Below, in pieces: positions 51,678-59,925 of a stretch of DNA of 64,000 bases. Position 1 is the stretch's first letter. Every line of letters starts with the position of its first letter. This DNA is from Microbacterium kyungheense (GTDB taxonomy: Bacteria > Actinomycetota > Actinomycetes > Actinomycetales > Microbacteriaceae), in contig NZ_VFPE01000006.1 of NCBI RefSeq assembly GCF_006783905.1, forward strand, positions 124,001-188,000, given 5' to 3'. The position numbers were made by a program, and so were the translations under genes. Under the pieces are notes generated by a model. It saw only the letters and a program-made list of their open reading frames with translations. It searched no databases and was not told where the DNA came from.

Positions 51678-52598
51678 CTAGGCCGGTGACCGGCGCGACG
51701 GAACCCCGGGCGAGGTCACGGCGGCGCGCGCTCGCAGCTGCCCGCGGAAGCCGATCGCGAGGCCCGCGGCGACGAGCGCCATGCCCGCCCACACGAGCGG
51801 TGCGGGCGCCGGGGCGCCGAGCAGTACGGCGGTGAGGACGGATGCCGGCGCCGCGATGCCGGCGCACAGCCCCGCGCGATCCGCGCCCAGCCTGGTCACC
51901 GCAGCGAACCACAGCACGAAGGCGGCAGCCGTGACGGCGAGTCCGAGGTAGAGCACGGGCACGATGCTCCGCAGCAGAGCCTGCGGATCGGGCCGTTCGA
52001 CGATCAGCGCGAGTGCGCCGAATGCGGCGGCTGCCACGACGCACGTCCAGGCGGTGTAGCCGACCGCGCCGAGCCTGGCCGCGCCGCGCGCGGCGCAGAG
52101 CGTGAACGCGGCCTCGCAGGCGACCAGCCCGGCCGCGCACAGCAGGCCGATCGCGTCGGTGCGGCCCCATCCGGTGACGAGCACGGCACCCGCCGACACC
52201 ACGAGCCCGCCCAGCACGAGACGCGCCGACGGCACGCGGCCGGCACCGATCGGAGCGGCGATCGCGAGCACGAGCGGGATGCAGGCCACGGCCGAGCCGA
52301 GCACCGCCGGCTCGGCGTGCTGCACGCCGACGATCATGACGAGGTTGAATCCGACGAGCCCCGCCGCAGCGCCCGCGACGGCCCAGCCGACGTCCGCGAG
52401 AGCGGGATGCCGAAGGCGCCGGCCCGAACGGTGCGACCGCACGACGAGCACCGCGGTGACGACGGCGGCGGCGAGCGCGTAGCGACCCGCCTGCACCGAG
52501 AAGGACGGCAATGCGCCGGTCGCGCCGATCACGGCGACGCTGCTGCCGGTGAGGGCCATGGCGAGGATGCCGCTCGCTGCGGCGGTCGAGGAACGCAT
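51678..52598 (-). CDS. EamA/DMT-family transporter under MocR control
   Basis: 306 residues with ten hydrophobic helices and the EamA order (SSVAVIGATGALPSFSVQAGRYALAA in helices 1-2, GLVGFNLVMIVGVQHAEPAVLGS). The last ~20 residues are hydrophilic. ATG 52598 is divergent from a MocR gene at 52664, sharing a 65-base region with a 12-base direct repeat. Such pairs usually export or import the MocR effector, for example an amino-acid or vitamin-like compound. Confidence 0.82.
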   Translation of the reverse strand: MRSSTAAASGILAMALTGSSVAVIGATGALPSFSVQAGRYALAAAVVTAVLVVRSHRSGRRLRHPALADVGWAVAGAAAGLVGFNLVMIVGVQHAEPAVLGSAVACIPLVLAIAAPIGAGRVPSARLVLGGLVVSAGAVLVTGWGRTDAIGLLCAAGLVACEAAFTLCAARGAARLGAVGYTAWTCVVAAAAFGALALIVERPDPQALLRSIVPVLYLGLAVTAAAFVLWFAAVTRLGADRAGLCAGIAAPASVLTAVLLGAPAPAPLVWAGMALVAAGLAIGFRGQLRARAAVTSPGVPSRRSPA

Positions 52599-52617
52599 CG
52601 GTCCACTGTGCGCCGGG

Positions 52618-52666
52618 TCTGGATCAGTGACCAGGGCCACGGCGACGTGGATAATCTGGTCCAGTG
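52618..52666. promoter_or_regulatory. MocR/EamA operator-promoter region
   Basis: TCTGGATCAGTG (52618-52629) and TCTGGTCCAGTG (52655-52666) are direct repeats 37 bases apart. GATAAT (52650-52655) is a -10 eight bases before the GTG at 52664, so the second repeat includes the start codon. Direct repeats of this spacing suit a MocR dimer. Confidence 0.55.
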
Positions 52667-54076
52667 ATGCTCGGACTCGATCCCGCCGAGGCGCCTCCCG
52701 GCCGCCGCGCGGACTGGCTCGCCGCACGTCTGCGCGCGGCCATCGCCGACGGCACGCTGGCGGCGGGATCCTATGTCCCGCCGGGTCGCGAGCTCGCGGC
52801 AGATCTCGGGTTCGCCCGCGGCACGGTCGTCGAGGCCTACCAGAGGCTGGTCGAAGAGACGCTGCTGGTCGCGGAGCCGCGACGCGGCATCCGGGTCGAA
52901 GCGCGGTCCCGCTCGGCGCATGCCGCGAACGGAATGGTCCACGCATCCACCGGCAGGACGACCGCCGGGGGACCGCAGCCCAGCGAGGCTCACGGCGTGG
53001 TCGACCTCGCGCACGGCGTCCCCGACGTGAGCGCTTTCCCTCGCGCCGCGTGGCTGCGGGCGGAGCGCGAGGTGCTGGACGCCGCCACCGCCGCTCAGCT
53101 CGGCTACCCGGATCCCGCAGGCATGCCCGAGCTGCGCGAGACCCTGGCCGAGTGGCTCGCCCGCTCCCGCGGCGTCGCAGCGCCGCCCGACCGTGTGCTG
53201 GTGACCGGCGGCGTCGCCGGGTCGCTCAGCCTGCTGGCGCAGGTCCTGGCCGCGCGCGACGAGCGCGTCATCGCCGTGGAGGACCCGAGTGCGGCGGGAT
53301 CGCGGCTCCTGCTCGAGCGATGGATGCCCGGCGTCGCCGGCGTCGCGGTCGACGACGACGGGATCGACGTCGGCGCCCTCTCGGCCACCGGAGCGCGCAC
53401 CGCCGTCGTGACGCCGGCGCACCAGTACCCCACGGGCGTCGTGCTCGCGCCGGACCGCCGGCGTGCGCTGCTGAGCTGGGCGCGCGACAGCGCCGGCCTG
53501 ATCGTCGAGGACGACTACGACGCCGAGCACCGCTACGACCGCCGCCCCGTGCGCGCGCTGCAGCCGGCCGAGCCCGATCGCGTGGCGTACACGTCGAGCC
53601 TCTCGAAGACGCTCGCACCCGCGCTGCGCATGGGGTGGCTGGTGCCACCGGCGGCCCTGCACGGCGACCTCGTGGGGCTCCGGCAGGCGACCGACCTCGG
53701 ACCGCCCGCGATCCCGCAGCTCGCGCTCGCCCTGCTGCTGCGCCGCGGGATCGTCGAACGGCACCTGCGCACCGTCCGGGTCCGGCACCGCCGGCGCCGC
53801 GACGCCCTCGTCGACGGCCTGCGCGCGGCGTTCCCGGACGTGCGCATCGGCGGCGTCGCGGCCGGACTCCACCTCGTCGTCGACACCGAGGGCGCCGACG
53901 ATGCCGAACTCGCCGCACGGCTGGCCGCGCAGGGGATCGCCGTCCAGCCGCTGTCGACACTGCACCTCGGCGCGCCCGCGCGTTCCGGCCTCGTGCTGCA
54001 CTACGGCGGCCAACCCGAGCACGTGCTGGCCGCGGCATCCCCTCGCATCGCCGCGGTGCTGCGGGCGTCCCGCTGA
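52664..54076 (+). CDS. MocR-family regulator (GntR domain fused to aminotransferase fold)
   Basis: 470 residues: GntR winged helix (about 18-85; GSYVPPGRELAADLGFARGTVVEAYQRL) and PLP aminotransferase-like domain (about 110-465) with DLAHGVPDVSAFP, LVEDDYDAEHRYD and the PLP lysine in SSLSKTLAPALRMGW. Relatives (GabR, PdxR, EhuR) bind PLP and an amino acid to activate neighbouring genes. GTG or the immediately following ATG may be the start. Divergent from the EamA gene, its likely target. Confidence 0.88.
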   Translation: MMLGLDPAEAPPGRRADWLAARLRAAIADGTLAAGSYVPPGRELAADLGFARGTVVEAYQRLVEETLLVAEPRRGIRVEARSRSAHAANGMVHASTGRTTAGGPQPSEAHGVVDLAHGVPDVSAFPRAAWLRAEREVLDAATAAQLGYPDPAGMPELRETLAEWLARSRGVAAPPDRVLVTGGVAGSLSLLAQVLAARDERVIAVEDPSAAGSRLLLERWMPGVAGVAVDDDGIDVGALSATGARTAVVTPAHQYPTGVVLAPDRRRALLSWARDSAGLIVEDDYDAEHRYDRRPVRALQPAEPDRVAYTSSLSKTLAPALRMGWLVPPAALHGDLVGLRQATDLGPPAIPQLALALLLRRGIVERHLRTVRVRHRRRRDALVDGLRAAFPDVRIGGVAAGLHLVVDTEGADDAELAARLAAQGIAVQPLSTLHLGAPARSGLVLHYGGQPEHVLAAASPRIAAVLRASR

Positions 54077-54099
54077 CGCACCCGCTGCGGCGGCCCGGG

Positions 54100-54771
54100 T
54101 CAGTCGTGCAGCAGCTCCCAGTGGCCCTCCGAGATCACCTCGACCGCGCCGCCCACCACCGAGATCGCCGTCTGATCGTCGATCGCGTAGGCAGGTCCGG
54201 TGATCTGCGGCGCCCACCGGCGCGCGGCCTCGAGCGTGTTCTCGTCCCACCCCGGGTAGTCCAGGTGGGGGAAGATCGAGAAGTCCACCAACCCGAGCGT
54301 CTCGTCGGTGCCGTCGGGCCGCCAGTCGACGAATTCCCGGCCGATGCGCGGGGTCATCACCATGCTCCCGGCGCTCACGCCGACCCACACCGTGTCGGCG
54401 AGCGTCGGGAGCAGATCGGCGAGTCCGGACTCCCGCATCCACGTCGCCAGGAAGACCGCTTCGCCGCCGTCGGCCAGCAGCACGTCGGCCTCGCGCACCC
54501 ACGGGTGCCAGCGCTCCTCGGCGATGCTCGGCAGTGCGGTCAGCTCGAGGACGCCGACCGACTTCCAGCCCAGGCCCGTGAGGCTCGGGTCGTCGCCCCA
54601 GCGATCGACCGTGGCGTCGTAGACCGACTGGGGCGAGCACATCGGCTGCCCCCACTGCGCCGTCGGGATGAACAGCGCCCGCGACTGTGCGATCGGCCTG
54701 CCGAGCATCGCCACCAGGGCCTCGCGGATGCTGTCGTTGCGGATCCCGCCCGACGTGAGCAGCAGCTTCAT
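54100..54771 (-). CDS. S51-family peptidase (dipeptidase E-like)
   Basis: 223 residues with the nucleophile motif VGVSAGSM (Ser133), LLADGGEAVFLATW, and IFPHLDYPGWDENT (His and Asp), matching the PepE/S51 aspartyl dipeptidase fold related to class I amidotransferases. Cytoplasmic serine peptidase. The ATG at 54771 gives the usual MKLLLTSGG start. Related cyanophycinase-type proteins share the fold. Converges closely on the MocR gene. Confidence 0.8.
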   Translation of the reverse strand: MKLLLTSGGIRNDSIREALVAMLGRPIAQSRALFIPTAQWGQPMCSPQSVYDATVDRWGDDPSLTGLGWKSVGVLELTALPSIAEERWHPWVREADVLLADGGEAVFLATWMRESGLADLLPTLADTVWVGVSAGSMVMTPRIGREFVDWRPDGTDETLGLVDFSIFPHLDYPGWDENTLEAARRWAPQITGPAYAIDDQTAISVVGGAVEVISEGHWELLHD

Positions 54772-54879
54772 GGTGTGTCCTCCCGGCGTCGTCGACGGCA
54801 CACTAGTGCGCCCTCGACGAGCCCGCCCCGATGGGCGGGGCGTTTCGCCTCGCTTCGTCGCTCCCACGCCGGAACGGTC

Positions 54880-54924
54880 GGATGCCGCCACCCGGGCCGT
54901 CAGGGGGCCCGGGTGGCGGCATCC
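54880..54924 (-). terminator. Hairpin terminator downstream of the oxidoreductase gene
   Basis: A perfect 19-bp stem (54880-54898 with 54906-54924) and seven-base loop, containing GGATGCC/GGCATCC, begins eight bases past the NmrA-like gene stop and separates it from the S51 peptidase gene. Confidence 0.8.
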
Positions 54925-54932
54925 ACCAGGGG

Positions 54933-55697
54933 TCAGGCGTGCACGCGCGGGGGGTTCGCGGGCAGCCACTCGTCGAGCGTGGTCTCGAACAGCAGCGCAC
55001 CCTCGACGGGGACGAGCGTGCGCTCCTCGACGACCGCGCCGTAGTACGGGGCGGTGTCGTCGCGGACGACGGTGCGCGGGTCACCGCGGAACTCGAGCGC
55101 GCGGCGCGCCCACTCGTCCATGCCGTACTGCTCCGGACCGGCGATCTCGAGGTCGCCGTTCACCGGGGCACCGGCGGCGGTGCGGGCGACGGCCGTCGAG
55201 ACGTCCTCCGCGGCGATCGGCTGCACGAGCGCACCGGGAAGGCGGACGGTGTCGCCGTCGGTCGAGACGTCGGCGATGCTGCCCACGAACTCGAAGAACT
55301 GCGTGGCGTGCACTAGCGAGAACGGCACGCCCGACTCGCGGATCAGCTTCTCCTGAGCGGTCTTGGCGCGGAAGTACGGGATGTCCTGCGGGCGGTTCGT
55401 GCCGACGATCGTGAGGGCGACGTGGTGCCCGACGCCGGCGGCCTTCTCGGCCTCGAGCAGGTTCGTCGTCGACGCCGTGAAGAAGTCGAGCACGTCCTGC
55501 TCGGCGAACGACGGCGAGTTCGACACGTCGACGACGACGTCGGCGCCGGCGAGCGCCTCGGCGACACCCTCGCCGGTGACGCTGTTCACGCCCGTGTTGG
55601 GCGACGCGGCGATCGCCTCGTGTCCGTGCGCCTGCAGCTTCGAGACCACCTTCGAGCCGATCAGCCCGGTTCCGCCGATGACGACGATCTTTGCCAT
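54933..55697 (-). CDS. NmrA/NAD(P)-binding oxidoreductase of the ECF island
   Basis: 254 residues with an N-terminal Rossmann fold (KIVVIGGTGLIGSKVV) and VVDVSNSPSFAEQDVLDFF, FRAKTAQEKLIRESGVPFSLVHATQFFEF and the DVSTAVARTAAG region typical of SDR extended NmrA-like proteins. Predicted NAD(P)H-dependent reductase or redox sensor. An ECF41-type promoter lies about 50 bases upstream (55747-55773). That class of sigma factors is often linked to an oxidoreductase or carboxymuconolactone decarboxylase gene. ATG 55697. Confidence 0.85.
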   Translation of the reverse strand: MAKIVVIGGTGLIGSKVVSKLQAHGHEAIAASPNTGVNSVTGEGVAEALAGADVVVDVSNSPSFAEQDVLDFFTASTTNLLEAEKAAGVGHHVALTIVGTNRPQDIPYFRAKTAQEKLIRESGVPFSLVHATQFFEFVGSIADVSTDGDTVRLPGALVQPIAAEDVSTAVARTAAGAPVNGDLEIAGPEQYGMDEWARRALEFRGDPRTVVRDDTAPYYGAVVEERTLVPVEGALLFETTLDEWLPANPPRVHA

Positions 55698-55746
55698 GTT
55701 CGTGCCTTTCTGGGTTCGCGAGCGCGGGGACGCACTCACCAGCTAC

Positions 55747-55773
55747 GACAGCGACCAGGTGCCGGTTGTGACA
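55747..55773 (-). promoter_or_regulatory. ECF41-type promoter P1 (oxidoreductase gene)
   Basis: On the minus strand TGTCACA (55773-55767) is followed by 17 bases and GTC (55749-55747), 50 bases before the oxidoreductase ATG. It matches the ECF41 consensus TGTCACA-N16-CGTC closely. Confidence 0.65.
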
Positions 55774-55776
55774 GCG

Positions 55777-56196
55777 TCACGCGTTCCAGCTGCGCAGCTT
55801 GTCGGGATTCACGACCGCCCAGACGTCCGAGACGGCGCGGCCGCGCAGCCGGAAGCTCACGACACCCAGCACTGTGCCTTCCGTGCGGACCGTGAGGCCC
55901 GGCATCCCGTTGACCTCCGCGTCAGCGATGACGACATCGGGGTAGGCCGACAGGACCGACGACATCGTGGCCGCCACGGGCAGGTCGCCCGACAGGTCGC
56001 GCACCGACAGGCGCGTCTTGCCGCCGCTGTCGACCAGCAGCTGCACGTCGGGGGTGAACAGCGCGGCGAGCGCCGCGGCATCCTGCGCCTGCCATGCGGT
56101 GCGGACGGCCCGCACGACGTCGGCCTGGCGGCGATGGACCGCCAGGCGCAGGGCCGCGGCATCCGCGCGCTTTCCCGAGAACCTCCATGCGCTCAT
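55777..56196 (-). CDS. Stand-alone SnoaL-like protein, paralogue of the sigma-factor C-terminal domain
   Basis: 139 residues, an NTF2/SnoaL fold containing DSGGK (56-60) and NPDKL (130-134). These are the DGGGK/R and NPDKL signatures that ECF41 sigma factors normally have in their own C-terminal extension. The ATG overlaps the sigma stop (ATGA), so the two are made together. It probably serves as a partner or sensor replacing or modulating the sigma factor's domain. No enzymatic role is implied. Confidence 0.75.
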   Translation of the reverse strand: MSAWRFSGKRADAAALRLAVHRRQADVVRAVRTAWQAQDAAALAALFTPDVQLLVDSGGKTRLSVRDLSGDLPVAATMSSVLSAYPDVVIADAEVNGMPGLTVRTEGTVLGVVSFRLRGRAVSDVWAVVNPDKLRSWNA

Positions 56197-57077
56197 GCGG
56201 CGGGTGCCATCGTGACGTGGGCCAGCTTGTCGGGGCTCATGATCCACAGCAGGTGGTCGATCCCGTCGTCGGTCGCGGTGATGGTGAGGGCGGTCGTGAC
56301 GACGCCGTCCTCGGACAGGGTGATGCCCGGACGTCCGTTGATCTCGACCCAGTCGACCTGCTTGCCGGTCCAGAAGTGGCTCGAGAACGCCGCGACGAAC
56401 TTCGCCACACGCGCCTGGCCGCGCACCGGGATGCGGGCAGCCAGCTTGGCGCCGTTGCCGTCGGTGTAGCTGACCACGTCGGCGACGAACAGCCGCTCGA
56501 GCTGCTCGGTCTCGCCCCGCTGCGCGGCGGTGAGGAACGCCTCGAGCAGCCGGCGCTGCTCGGTGGCGGCCACCTGCGCGCGCTTCTCGGATGCGAGGTG
56601 CTTGCGCGCACGGCTCACCAGCTGGCGCGCGGACGCCTCGGAGCTCTGCACGATCTCCGCGATGCGGTCATAGGGGTAGTCCAGCGCCTCGCGCAGCACG
56701 TACGCCGCGCGCTCGGTCGGCGTGAGCTTCTCGAGCAGCAGCAGCACGGCGTACTCCAGCGCCTCGCCGCGCTCGGCGCCGAGGGCGGGATCGTCCTCGG
56801 TGTTCACCGGCTCGGGGAGCCACGGCCCGATGTACGTCTCGCGGCGCGCGTGCGCGGACTGCATCGCGTTGATCGACAGGCGCGTGGTGATCGTCGCGAG
56901 GAACGCGGCGGGCTCGCGCACCTCGGCGCGGTCGGTCTGCTGCCAGCGGATCCACACGTCCTGCACGATGTCCTCCGCGTCCGAGACGGTGCCGAGCATC
57001 CGGTACGCGATGCCGAACAGGCGCCGCCGTGACTGCTCGAACTGCTCTGTCGCCGAGTCCATGCGCTGGTCGGTCAT
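56193..57077 (-). CDS. ECF41-type RNA polymerase sigma factor with SnoaL-like C terminus
   Basis: 294 residues: sigma region 2 (about 14-82; AYRMLGTVSDAEDIVQDVWIRW), region 4 (about 112-165; EKLTPTERAAYVLREALDYPYDRIAEIVQSS), and a C-terminal SnoaL domain (about 175-294) with DGNGAK (206-211) and SPDKL (281-285), both degenerate against the family DGGGK/R and NPDKL. In ECF41 proteins the extension controls activity instead of an anti-sigma factor. ATG 57077 with AAAGGC; MDSATE, five codons in, is an alternative. A self-promoter is at 57179-57205. Confidence 0.88.
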   Translation of the reverse strand: MTDQRMDSATEQFEQSRRRLFGIAYRMLGTVSDAEDIVQDVWIRWQQTDRAEVREPAAFLATITTRLSINAMQSAHARRETYIGPWLPEPVNTEDDPALGAERGEALEYAVLLLLEKLTPTERAAYVLREALDYPYDRIAEIVQSSEASARQLVSRARKHLASEKRAQVAATEQRRLLEAFLTAAQRGETEQLERLFVADVVSYTDGNGAKLAARIPVRGQARVAKFVAAFSSHFWTGKQVDWVEINGRPGITLSEDGVVTTALTITATDDGIDHLLWIMSPDKLAHVTMAPAA

Positions 57078-57178
57078 CTCGCGCCTTTCTCCACCTTGGG
57101 GGACGAGTGGATGCCGCGGCCCGCTGCCGATCGCACGCGCGCACGACGCACCCACCCATGACGGTCTACACGAGCTTC

Positions 57179-57205
57179 GACAGGGCAGCCACCCGATCTG
57201 TGACA
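57179..57205 (-). promoter_or_regulatory. ECF41-type promoter P2 (sigma-factor operon)
   Basis: On the minus strand TGTCACA (57205-57199), 17 bases, GTC (57181-57179), about 100 bases before the sigma-factor ATG. Implies autoregulation. Confidence 0.65.
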
Positions 57206-57238
57206 CCGAATGCAGGAGAAGACCGAAATCGACGGATC

Positions 57239-57265
57239 CGTCACAGCCGCATGGCACCTCCGGTC
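57239..57265 (+). promoter_or_regulatory. ECF41-type promoter P3 (hydrolase operon)
   Basis: CGTCACA (57239-57245), 17 bases, GTC (57263-57265), 45 bases before the first hydrolase ATG. It diverges from P2 in the same interval. Confidence 0.6.
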
Positions 57266-57310
57266 TTCGCTTGCACACCGGGTCGTCAGCCCGCTCACGG
57301 AAGGAACGCC

Positions 57311-58261
57311 ATGACCGACCACACCCTCCAGCCCGAGGCGCAGGCCTTCGCCGACGCCGCCGCCCAGCCTCCGACCCTCGCAGAGCGCGGCGTCGACGGC
57401 GCCCGTGCCCTTCTCGACGAGGTGCAGGCCGCCCCGGTCGACAAGCCCGACGTCGACGAGGAGTGGATCACCGTCCCCGCCGCCGTCGGCGACGTGCCCG
57501 TCCGCATCGTCACGCCGGTCGGCGTGTCCGGGCCGCTGCCCGTCGTGCTGTACATCCACGGCGGCGGCTGGGTGCTCGGCAACGCCGGCACCCACGACCG
57601 CCTGGTGCGCGAGCTGGCCGTGGGCGCGAACGCCGCGGTGGTGTTCGTCGAGTACACGCGATCGCCCGAGGCGCGGCATCCCGTCGCCGTCGAGCAGGCG
57701 TACGCGACCGCCCGCTGGATCATGGACGAGGGCGAGAAGCGCGGGCTGGATGCCTCTCGCCTCGCGATCGCCGGCGACTCGGTCGGCGGCAACATGGCGG
57801 CCGTCGTGGCGCTGCTGGCCACCAAGCGCGGGGATGTGTCGTTCATCCACCAGTCGCTGTACTACCCGGTCACCGACGCCGCGATGGACACCGAGAGCTA
57901 CCGCGAGTTCGCCGAGGGGTTCCACCTGCGCGCGGACGCCATGGCGTGGTTCTGGGACAACTACCTGCCTGACGTCGCCGCGCGCCACGACCAGACGGCC
58001 TCCCCGCTGCGGGCGCCCATCGATGAGCTGCGCGGTCTTCCCGAGACGCTGCTCATCGTCGACGAGAACGACGTGCTGCGCGACGAGGGCGAGCAGTACG
58101 GCCGCCACCTGATCCAGGCGGGTGTGCGCACCACTCTCGTGCGCTACGACGCCACGATCCACGACTTCATGATGCTGAACCCGCTCCGACCGTCGGCGGC
58201 GACCACCGCCGCGGTCGAGCAGGCCATCCACGTCCTGCGCAAGGCCTTTGCGCAGGGCTGA
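57311..58261 (+). CDS. HSL-family alpha/beta hydrolase (acetyl esterase-like)
   Basis: 316-residue esterase: HGGGW (83-87) oxyanion motif and GDSVGG nucleophile elbow (155-160, Ser157), Asp in VDENDVLRDEG and His in YDATIHDFMML. Cytoplasmic hydrolysis of short-chain acyl esters is likely. ATG 57311 with GGAAGGA; P3 lies upstream, so it is a probable ECF41 target. The next gene follows after 38 bases in the same direction. Confidence 0.87.
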   Translation: MTDHTLQPEAQAFADAAAQPPTLAERGVDGARALLDEVQAAPVDKPDVDEEWITVPAAVGDVPVRIVTPVGVSGPLPVVLYIHGGGWVLGNAGTHDRLVRELAVGANAAVVFVEYTRSPEARHPVAVEQAYATARWIMDEGEKRGLDASRLAIAGDSVGGNMAAVVALLATKRGDVSFIHQSLYYPVTDAAMDTESYREFAEGFHLRADAMAWFWDNYLPDVAARHDQTASPLRAPIDELRGLPETLLIVDENDVLRDEGEQYGRHLIQAGVRTTLVRYDATIHDFMMLNPLRPSAATTAAVEQAIHVLRKAFAQG

Positions 58262-58299
58262 CCCACCACCACCAGATCGAGTTCAGAGAGAAGCAGACA

Positions 58300-59055
58300 A
58301 TGGAAATCCGCAAGCCCACCATCGTGCTCGTCCACGGCGCCTTCGCCGAGTCCGCCTCGTGGAACGGCGTCATCGAGCGCCTCCAGGCGAAGGGCGTCCA
58401 CGCCGTCGCCGTCGCCAACCCGTTGCGCAGCCTCGCGGGCGACGCCCAGTACGTGCGCGACGTCATCGCGTCGATCGACGGGCCCGTCGTGCTCGTCGGG
58501 CACTCGTACGGCGGCCTGGTGATCACCGAGGCGGCATCGCGCAACGAGCAGGTCGTCGGTCTCGTGTACGCGTCGGCGTTCGCGCCCGAGACGGGCGAGA
58601 GCGCGTTCTCGCTGTCGGCGACCGCCCCAGGCAGCACGCTCGGCGAGTCGCTCGCCGTCTACCCCGTCGCGACCGGCGGCAACGAGTTCGCCATCCGCAT
58701 CGACGCGTTCCACGAGCAGTTCGCCGCCGACGCGCCAGAGGCGCAGGCCGCGCTGATGGCCGCGACGCAGCGTCCGGTGACCGAGGCGGCCCTGACCGAC
58801 GGCCTGCCCACCGACCGCCCGGCGTGGAAGGACATCCCTTCGTGGCACGTGTTCGGCGACCAGGACCACAACATCCCCGTGGCCGTGTTCCGCGCCGGTG
58901 CCGAGCGCGCCGGCTCTCGCGGCACGACCGAGGTCGCGGGCGCCTCTCACGCGATCAGCGTGTCGCAGCCCGACGCGGTGGTCGCGACGATCGCCGCCGC
59001 CGGCCGCGCGTACGTCGAGGGCCGTTCCGAGACCGTCGGCGCGTCCGCGCAGTGA
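58300..59055 (+). CDS. Alpha/beta hydrolase (EstC/haloperoxidase-like)
   Basis: 251-residue hydrolase with IVLVHGAFAESASW, nucleophile elbow GHSYGG (Ser69), and a C-terminal ASHAISVSQPDAV histidine. It belongs to the small haloperoxidase/salicylate-esterase-like group. Co-transcribed with the preceding hydrolase, 38 bases apart, and ended by a strong hairpin; the two form the rightward arm of the ECF island. Substrate unknown. Confidence 0.83.
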   Translation: MEIRKPTIVLVHGAFAESASWNGVIERLQAKGVHAVAVANPLRSLAGDAQYVRDVIASIDGPVVLVGHSYGGLVITEAASRNEQVVGLVYASAFAPETGESAFSLSATAPGSTLGESLAVYPVATGGNEFAIRIDAFHEQFAADAPEAQAALMAATQRPVTEAALTDGLPTDRPAWKDIPSWHVFGDQDHNIPVAVFRAGAERAGSRGTTEVAGASHAISVSQPDAVVATIAAAGRAYVEGRSETVGASAQ

Positions 59056-59060
59056 GATCC

Positions 59061-59097
59061 GGCGGCGCCCCGGTCACCGTCCGGCCGGGGCGCCGCC
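59061..59097 (+). terminator. Hairpin after the hydrolase operon
   Basis: A perfect 13-bp stem (59061-59073 with 59085-59097) and an 11-base loop, starting six bases after the second hydrolase stop. Confidence 0.75.
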
Positions 59098-59175
59098 GTC
59101 TGCGCGTCCGCGCAGCCCGTCGGCCCAGCCCGTCGGCTCAGCGCGTCGGCCAGCGCGACCGCCCGGAGCGGACCG

Positions 59176-59880
59176 CTATCCGACCGGCTCGACGCGTCCG
59201 GCCAAGCGCGCGGCAGCACGGCGAACGACGGGCTCGCGCAGCTCGCGGCGCGTCTGGAGCGTCGACGAGACCTGACCCGCGTCCGCTTCTGGTCGCGAGG
59301 GGTGGCCGGCGTCGAACGGCGGAGCGGGGTCGTACTCGTACCCGAGCTGCACCGCCCGAGCGGTCTGGGGATCGAAGACCTCCGCGAGCACGGTCAGCGC
59401 GAAGTCCAGTCCGGCCGTCACACCGCCGCCGGTGATGAGGTCGCCGTCTCGCACGACCCGTTCCTCCACCGGGACGGCGCCCAGCAGTTCGAGCATCGCG
59501 TGCGAGTTCCAGTGGGTCGTCGCGCGGCGCCCCACGAGCAGCCCCGCCGCGCCGAGCAGGAAGGCCCCGGTGCACACGCTCGTGATGAACCGGGCCCCCG
59601 CGGCCTGACGGCGCACGAAGTCGAGCGTCTCGTCGTCCTCCAGCAGCTCGAACACCCCCTGCCCGCCCGGGATCATCAGCACATCGGCCTGCGGCGCCGT
59701 CGCGAAGTCGACGGTCGGCACGATCGCGAACCCGGCGTCCGTGACGACGGGACTCCGGTCCTTCCACACGAGGTCGACGCTCGCCCCTGGCGGCGACGAG
59801 AAGAACTGCGCGGGCCCGGTGAGGTCGAGCTGCGTGACGTTGGGGAACAGCAGAGCGAGAAAGCGCACGGGGCGGGTCAT
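59176..59880 (-). CDS. DJ-1/PfpI-family protein (isonitrile-hydratase-like)
   Basis: 234 residues with FLALLFPNVTQLDLTGP N terminus, VLMIPGGQGVFELLED, and the elbow ITSVCTGAFLLGAAGLL with nucleophile Cys, then RATTHWNSHAMLE. The pattern matches InhA-like isonitrile hydratases and GlxA sensor domains. No AraC HTH is attached, so it is an enzyme or regulatory sensor without a DNA-binding part. Monocistronic. Confidence 0.8.
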   Translation of the reverse strand: MTRPVRFLALLFPNVTQLDLTGPAQFFSSPPGASVDLVWKDRSPVVTDAGFAIVPTVDFATAPQADVLMIPGGQGVFELLEDDETLDFVRRQAAGARFITSVCTGAFLLGAAGLLVGRRATTHWNSHAMLELLGAVPVEERVVRDGDLITGGGVTAGLDFALTVLAEVFDPQTARAVQLGYEYDPAPPFDAGHPSRPEADAGQVSSTLQTRRELREPVVRRAAARLAGRVEPVG

Positions 59881-59925
59881 GACGAGAGTCTGCCGTGCCG
59901 CCGGGCTCCGCGCGAAGCTTCGGAG

